In this document: in pieces, positions 6,887 to 9,672 of the stretch | Layout of the letters: every line of letters starts with the position of its first letter | Position numbering within the stretch: position 1 is the first letter of the stretch | Assembly (NCBI GenBank): GCA_023434095.1 | Contig: JAEYTJ010000217.1 | Coordinates: 1-9,672 of the forward strand | DNA: 9,672 nucleotides | Direction of reading: 5' to 3' | Source of the DNA: Pseudomonadota bacterium | Lineage (GTDB): Bacteria > Pseudomonadota > Alphaproteobacteria > Rhizobiales > Xanthobacteraceae | Translations under genes and position numbers: made by a program | Notes under the pieces: generated by a model | What the model saw: the letters and a program-made list of their open reading frames with translations, nothing else | Told to the model about the DNA's origin: nothing | Database searches by the model: none

Positions 6887-7434
6887 ACGAGAACCTGTCG
6901 GTCCTCGGCGTCTTCTCGCTCCTGTCCATCCTCGCGGTCGGCGGGGGCGCGGCCGTGCTGCCGGAGACCAAGGCGCTGGTGGTCGAGACGCATCGCTGGC
7001 TGACCGACGACCAGTTCCGCGACATATACGGCCTCGGCCAGGTGGTGCCCGGCCCCAACATGCTGATGGTCATCGTCATCGGCTACCACGTCACCGGCTT
7101 CATGGGCGCGCTCATGGCCTTTGTCGGCTTCTTTCTGCCGGCGGGGGCACTGTCCTGGGCGGCCTCGCGGGTGTGGGACCATTTCGAGGGCTCGCCCTGG
7201 CGCCGCTCGCTGCAGCTGGGGCTCGCGCCGCTGGTGGTCGGGCTGATGGCCTCGGGCACCATCTCCATCGCCCGCACGGCGATCGATGGCACGCTCACCG
7301 TGATCATCGCCTTCGCCGTGTTCGCCGGCGTCTACTGCGTGAAGCGCGTGAACCCGGCGCTGCTGGTGCTGGGCGGCGGGCTGGTGGGCCTCGCTTTGCT
7401 CAGCGGCACCGGCGCGGGCATGCCGCCGCCCTGA
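6883..7434 (+). CDS. Chromate transporter, second half (short-chain CHR protein)
   Basis: A 183-aa membrane protein with one CHR domain, the partner of the preceding gene. Motifs are LAVGGGAAVLPE (17-28), RWLTDDQFRDIYGLGQVVPG (38-57) with the full PGPN signature at 56-59, and GFMGALMAFVGFFLPAG (72-88), followed by about four more hydrophobic segments. The start ATG at 6883 shares ATGA with the upstream stop and has GGGAGAAG just before it, so translation is likely coupled and the two halves made in equal amounts. Together they would form the equivalent of a complete two-domain ChrA carrier in the inner membrane. It ends 25 nt before the stop codon of the convergent AIM24-like gene, with no clear terminator between them. 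Confidence 0.88.
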   Translation: MNENLSVLGVFSLLSILAVGGGAAVLPETKALVVETHRWLTDDQFRDIYGLGQVVPGPNMLMVIVIGYHVTGFMGALMAFVGFFLPAGALSWAASRVWDHFEGSPWRRSLQLGLAPLVVGLMASGTISIARTAIDGTLTVIIAFAVFAGVYCVKRVNPALLVLGGGLVGLALLSGTGAGMPPP

Positions 7435-7459
7435 TCCGCCGCCTCCACGCGCCGGGGGA

Positions 7460-8155
7460 TCAGCCGCGGCGTTCCGGCAGATAGGGGCTGACCGCGTGAG
7501 CGAGGCCCGGCGCCGTCAGGCTCTGCAGCCACACCTTGCCCGGACCGGACAGCCGCACCAGGAACAGCCCGTCGCCGCCGAACAGCGCGTTGCGCACCCC
7601 GCGCATCGTCGTCAGCTCGAAGGACACGCTCTCCTCGAACAGGCCGACATGGCCGGGATGGACGAGCAGCTGCTGGCCGGCCTGTAATTCATAGGTCACC
7701 AGCTCGCCGCTCAGCTCGATATAGGCGTGCGCCTGGCCGGCGAGCTTCTGCAGCACGAAGCCCTCGCCGCCGAATACCGCCCCGCCGAGCGTCTGCTGGA
7801 AGGCGGTGCTCACCTCGATCCCCGGCGTGCCGCAGACGAAGCCGTGGCGGTGGGCGATGTAGGCGCGGCCGGGGGCGATGTCGATCTCGACGAAATTGCC
7901 GGGCAGCTTGGCGGCGAAGGCGACGTTGCCGGGGCCGCGCTCGGCGTGGAACTCGGTCATGAACAGGCCGCCACCGGACACGGCGCGGCTCACCAGCCCG
8001 AGCAGGCCGCCCGCGCCGCCGCCGGCGGTGGAGGTGGTGAGCACGATGTCGCCCGACATCCAGGACAGCTGGTCCGGCACGCCGACGACGCGGTCGCCGG
8101 CGTCGAGCTGGAGTTCGAGCACGGGTAGCGTGGTGCCGATGATCTTCGAGCGCAT
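7460..8155 (-). CDS. AIM24 / TIGR00266 family protein
   Basis: A 231-aa soluble, Gly-rich beta-strand protein. The C-terminal part contains NALFGGDGLFLVRLSGPGKV (189-208) and VWLQS, the characteristic ending of the AIM24/TIGR00266 family. Two earlier segments have the same flavour: GGGLFMTEFHAERGPGNVAF (61-80) and GAVFGGEGFVLQKLAGQ (125-141), consistent with three beta-helical repeats. The family is named after a yeast mitochondrial protein needed for inner-membrane organisation; bacterial members have no settled biochemical role. The ATG at 8155 has an excellent ribosome site (GGAGG, 6 nt upstream, at 8162-8166). Length is normal for bacterial members. It converges on the chromate transporter genes and is divergent from the exported small protein, with a 196-nt shared upstream region. 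Confidence 0.88.
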   Translation of the reverse strand: MRSKIIGTTLPVLELQLDAGDRVVGVPDQLSWMSGDIVLTTSTAGGGAGGLLGLVSRAVSGGGLFMTEFHAERGPGNVAFAAKLPGNFVEIDIAPGRAYIAHRHGFVCGTPGIEVSTAFQQTLGGAVFGGEGFVLQKLAGQAHAYIELSGELVTYELQAGQQLLVHPGHVGLFEESVSFELTTMRGVRNALFGGDGLFLVRLSGPGKVWLQSLTAPGLAHAVSPYLPERRG

Positions 8156-8271
8156 GGAAGGCCTCCGGAGGGCGCCGCCACACGCGGCGCGGGGATGCGG
8201 GCGCCGACCTTAGGCGAAGCCGCGGCGGCTGTCGCCGGCCCCTGGGCTCGGTGCAAGAAATTTCCGTTGCC

Positions 8272-8308
8272 GCATGGGGTTACGGCTGGTGCCGGCGGCA
8301 CCCCATGC
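8272..8308 (+). promoter_or_regulatory. Nested inverted repeat upstream of the exported small protein
   Basis: GCATGGGGT (8272-8280) and ACCCCATGC (8300-8308) are perfect 9-bp inverted arms 19 nt apart. Within them, and partly overlapping the right arm, is a second 15-nt palindrome, GGTGCCG-G-CGGCACC (8288-8302). The two structures compete for the same bases, which would allow alternative folds. The element ends 43 nt before the ATG at 8352. It may be an operator, or a leader hairpin if transcription starts upstream of it. TATCCT at 8309-8314 could instead be a -10-like word immediately after it, with no good -35 at normal spacing. Confidence 0.4.
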
Positions 8309-8351
8309 TATCCTGCCTTGCTATCGCCACCTTTCCTCCTGGGAGTGCTTC

Positions 8352-8705
8352 ATGCGTTATCCCTCCATCTCCTCCGCCGTCGCGTCGCTGCGCCGGGCGG
8401 TGTTCGCCGCTGCCTTGGCTTTCGCCGCCTTCACCGCCGCAGGCCTCGCCAGCGGCACCGCCGAGGCCGGTGTCGCCGCGCCGGGCCTCGCCACGCCGTC
8501 CGCCGCCGCCGCCGACATCCTCGCCCCGAAGACCGGGCTGACCGAGACCGTGCGCTGGGTCTGCGGCCCGTTCCGCTGCTTCTGGCGCCCGAACTGGAAC
8601 AACTGGTACGTGCCCCCTTATGCCCGTGGCTGGGGCCCGCCGCTGCGCCCGAACTGCTTCTGGCGCCGCGGCTGGGGTGGCGGCTGGGTGCATGTCTGCC
8701 CCTGA
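8352..8705 (+). CDS. Small exported Trp/Arg/Pro-rich protein with four cysteines
   Basis: A 117-aa protein of no known function. Residues 1-39 form a Sec signal peptide: a basic stretch ending in Arg14-Arg15, an Ala/Phe-rich hydrophobic core (16-33), and a likely cleavage site after AEA (37-39). An Ala/Pro linker follows to about residue 60. The C-terminal domain has two related blocks: VCGPFRCFWRPNWNNWY (70-86) and RPNCFWRRGWGGGWVHVC (99-116), each with CFWR followed by a Trp three residues later. The four cysteines at 71, 76, 102 and 116 could form two disulfides in the periplasm. Small exported proteins of this composition are common in Rhizobiales, generally as hypothetical genes. The ATG at 8352 was chosen because it gives a clean signal peptide and has GGGAG about 8 nt upstream; an earlier in-frame ATG at 8274 would add 26 residues unlike a signal peptide. 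A strong terminator follows, so it is probably a single-gene transcript. Confidence 0.75.
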   Translation: MRYPSISSAVASLRRAVFAAALAFAAFTAAGLASGTAEAGVAAPGLATPSAAAADILAPKTGLTETVRWVCGPFRCFWRPNWNNWYVPPYARGWGPPLRPNCFWRRGWGGGWVHVCP

Positions 8706-8712
8706 CGGCGCG

Positions 8713-8733
8713 GCGGCCCGAGACACGGGCCGC
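8713..8733 (+). other. Hairpin just after the exported-protein stop codon
   Basis: GCGGCCCG (8713-8720) and CGGGCCGC (8726-8733) are perfect 8-bp arms around a 5-nt AGACA loop. It starts 8 nt after the stop codon and lacks a T tract. It probably stabilises the 3' end of the message in tandem with the true terminator 26 nt downstream. Confidence 0.5.
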
Positions 8734-8758
8734 TTCGCCGCACGTCCCAAGAGAGGAG

Positions 8759-8785
8759 AAAGGGCGCGTCTCCCGCGCCCTTTTT
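8759..8785 (+). terminator. Intrinsic (Rho-independent) terminator
   Basis: AAAGGGCGCG (8759-8768) pairs perfectly with CGCGCCCTTT (8774-8783) around a TCTCC loop, and the 3' arm runs into five Ts (8781-8785). This is a textbook plus-strand terminator for the exported small protein gene that ends at 8705. On the minus strand the flank is TTTCTCCTC, which is less convincing. Confidence 0.92.
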
Positions 8786-8800
8786 CATGCCGCGCAGAAT

Positions 8801-8832
8801 CTGCTTCATGTCGCGACCTGCTTCATGTCGCG
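8801..8832. repeat. Tandem 15-bp direct repeat, 17-bp period
   Basis: CTGCTTCATGTCGCG occurs exactly at 8801-8815 and again at 8818-8832, separated by AC. Each copy contains an ATG (8808 and 8825) in different reading frames. The repeat sits at the head of the decayed DUF1275-like remnant and may be a small slippage duplication that accompanied loss of the gene's original 5' end. Confidence 0.7.
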
Positions 8833-9184
8833 GAAGATCGGCCGCCGCTGCGCCCCGGCCGCCGAAGATCCCGCCGGGCTGTTCCTCTCCGTCATGAGCG
8901 GCAACAGCACCCGGCTCGGCATCCAGCTGGCCGAAGGGCACGGGCTGCCGGTTCTTTTCACCGTCTCGGGCGTCGCCGGTGCCTTTCACGGCACGCCGAT
9001 CGCCGACGCGGTGGGCGAGTGGAAGTCGTCGCGGTGCTCGGCAGCGAGGTGCCGTCGTTCTTGCCGGCGGCGGTGCGGGCCGGCCTCATCGCGACGGCTT
9101 TCGCCTTCCACGGCCCTCTCGCGCGGCCATTCGGCAAGGAAGGCGGCGACTGGCGGGCCTTGCGGTCCGTGCCGCAGCCGATCT
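8825..9184 (+). pseudogene. Frameshifted remnant resembling a DUF1275 (YoaK) membrane protein
   Basis: From the ATG at 8825 the frame contains GLFLSVMSGNSTRLGIQLAE, which matches the highly recognisable Met-Ser-Gly-Asn-(S/T)-T-R-L-G motif that follows the first membrane helix of DUF1275 proteins. Their first helix should precede it, but only a short basic stretch (MSRKIGRRCAPAAEDPA) is present. The frame continues as LPVLFTVSGVAGAFHGTPIA and DAVGEW, then turns into Arg/Ser-rich sequence. Shifting the frame at about 9015-9021 restores hydrophobic sequence (VEVVAVLGSEVPSFLPAAVR, then AGLIATAFAFHGPL), as if one base had been lost. Polar or Pro residues interrupt the presumed helices, and no stop codon closes the second frame before the convergent gene. 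I read this as a truncated, decayed gene. A sequencing error could explain the frameshift but not the missing 5' part. Confidence 0.55.
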
Positions 9185-9672
9185 CTAGGCCCGGTCCCGC
9201 GCGCTCAGCTCGCGCTCGCCGCGATGGACGGGAAGCTCGCCCGGCCGCCCGGCACCGCGCCGGCGGTACACGCTTGGCCGACGGTGCTTCAGCGCCCCGC
9301 GGCGGGCGCGGCGCCCGCGCATCTCGCCCACGATCAGCCGACCCATCATCGCATGGGCGGGCCGGTGGGTGCCATCCGCCAGCGTCATCAGCATCGGCCG
9401 GCCCAGCGCCGCGCTCCAGCCGCGCCATTCCGCCACCACATCGTCGATATGCGGCGCGCTGTAGAGCGTCACCGACAGCGCCGGGTCCTCGTGCACCAGC
9501 ACGATGGCGACCCCGTCACCATCGCCTTCCGGGTCGAGCAGCGCCACTGCCAGGCCTAGATAGGCACCGAGCGGGCGCGCCGCCATCGTCGCCACGCCGG
9601 CCACCCGCCGGCGCCGCACCACGCGGTCGAGGCCGATCTCGACCTGCCGCACCCCGTCATCGGCGCCGGCGT
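9185..9672 (-). CDS. DUF6101-like protein, C-terminal part (5' end outside window)
   Basis: The 161 visible residues run from the window edge to a TAG stop at 9185-9187. The reading frame is open to the edge (AGADDGVRQVEIGLDR), and a GTG at 9652 lies inside what looks like family sequence, so the true start is beyond 9672. Features are a beta-rich segment GVRQVEIGLDRVVRRRRVAG, then VAIVLVHEDPALSVTLYSAP and IDDVVAEWRGWSAALGRPML, and a very basic tail containing KHRRPSVYRRRGAGRP and VHRGERELSARD. This arrangement matches my recollection of the DUF6101 proteins of Rhizobiales, soluble proteins of unknown function. The order 'stress-like beta domain, Trp-containing helix, basic RRP...VHRGERE tail' is the basis for the call. 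It converges on the decayed DUF1275-like remnant. Confidence 0.7.
   Translation of the reverse strand, partial: AGADDGVRQVEIGLDRVVRRRRVAGVATMAARPLGAYLGLAVALLDPEGDGDGVAIVLVHEDPALSVTLYSAPHIDDVVAEWRGWSAALGRPMLMTLADGTHRPAHAMMGRLIVGEMRGRRARRGALKHRRPSVYRRRGAGRPGELPVHRGERELSARDRA

Noticed and set aside
8958..9428. A 156-codon minus-strand frame spanning the remnant and the DUF6101-like gene end
   Set aside because: Its Arg/Ala/Pro-rich translation lacks recognisable structure and it overlaps the better supported DUF6101-like frame on the same strand.

Overview
The window is GC-rich, gene-dense DNA. Its gene content (ECF sigma/anti-sigma pair, TalB-type transaldolase, AIM24-family protein, paired half-size chromate transporters, a DUF6101-like protein, a Trp/Arg-rich secreted protein) suggests a chromosomal segment of an alphaproteobacterium in the Hyphomicrobiales (Rhizobiales), perhaps near Xanthobacteraceae. 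That placement is inference from protein character and base composition; no rRNA or marker gene is present. No tRNA, rRNA, CRISPR array, insertion sequence or prophage is visible.

Layout. On the left, a minus-strand pair runs off the edge: an ECF sigma factor (46-636) overlapping by 17 nt the start of its probable anti-sigma factor (1-62, partial). A 253-nt divergent spacer leads to a plus-strand pair: an M20D-type amidohydrolase (890-2080) and an MFS permease (2103-3329), probably a transport/hydrolysis unit for an N-acyl or amide-linked compound. The MFS gene converges tail to tail with a minus-strand TauE/SafE permease (3326-4084), their stop codons overlapping within TTAG. A perfect 10-bp hairpin separates that permease from the upstream transaldolase gene tal (4179-5150, minus).

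Divergent from tal is a plus-strand cluster: a 280-aa protein with weak but recognisable CYTH/triphosphate-tunnel features (5367-6209), then two half-length chromate transporter proteins (6245-6886 and 6883-7434) joined by an ATGA overlap. The two halves are expected to act together as one ChrA-like carrier. An AIM24/TIGR00266-family protein (7460-8155, minus) converges on them.

The right side holds a small exported Trp/Arg/Cys protein (8352-8705, plus) with a long inverted repeat in its leader and a classical intrinsic terminator behind it. Next comes a decayed, frameshifted remnant resembling a DUF1275/YoaK membrane protein (about 8825-9184), then the C-terminal part of a DUF6101-like protein (9185-9672, minus, cut by the window end).

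Most of the window is ordinary housekeeping and accessory content. The items most worth a second look are the CYTH-like protein beside the split chromate transporter, the exported protein with duplicated Cys-Phe-Trp-Arg motifs and its structured leader, and the frameshifted DUF1275-like remnant. I see no strong evidence for a wholly new multi-gene system.
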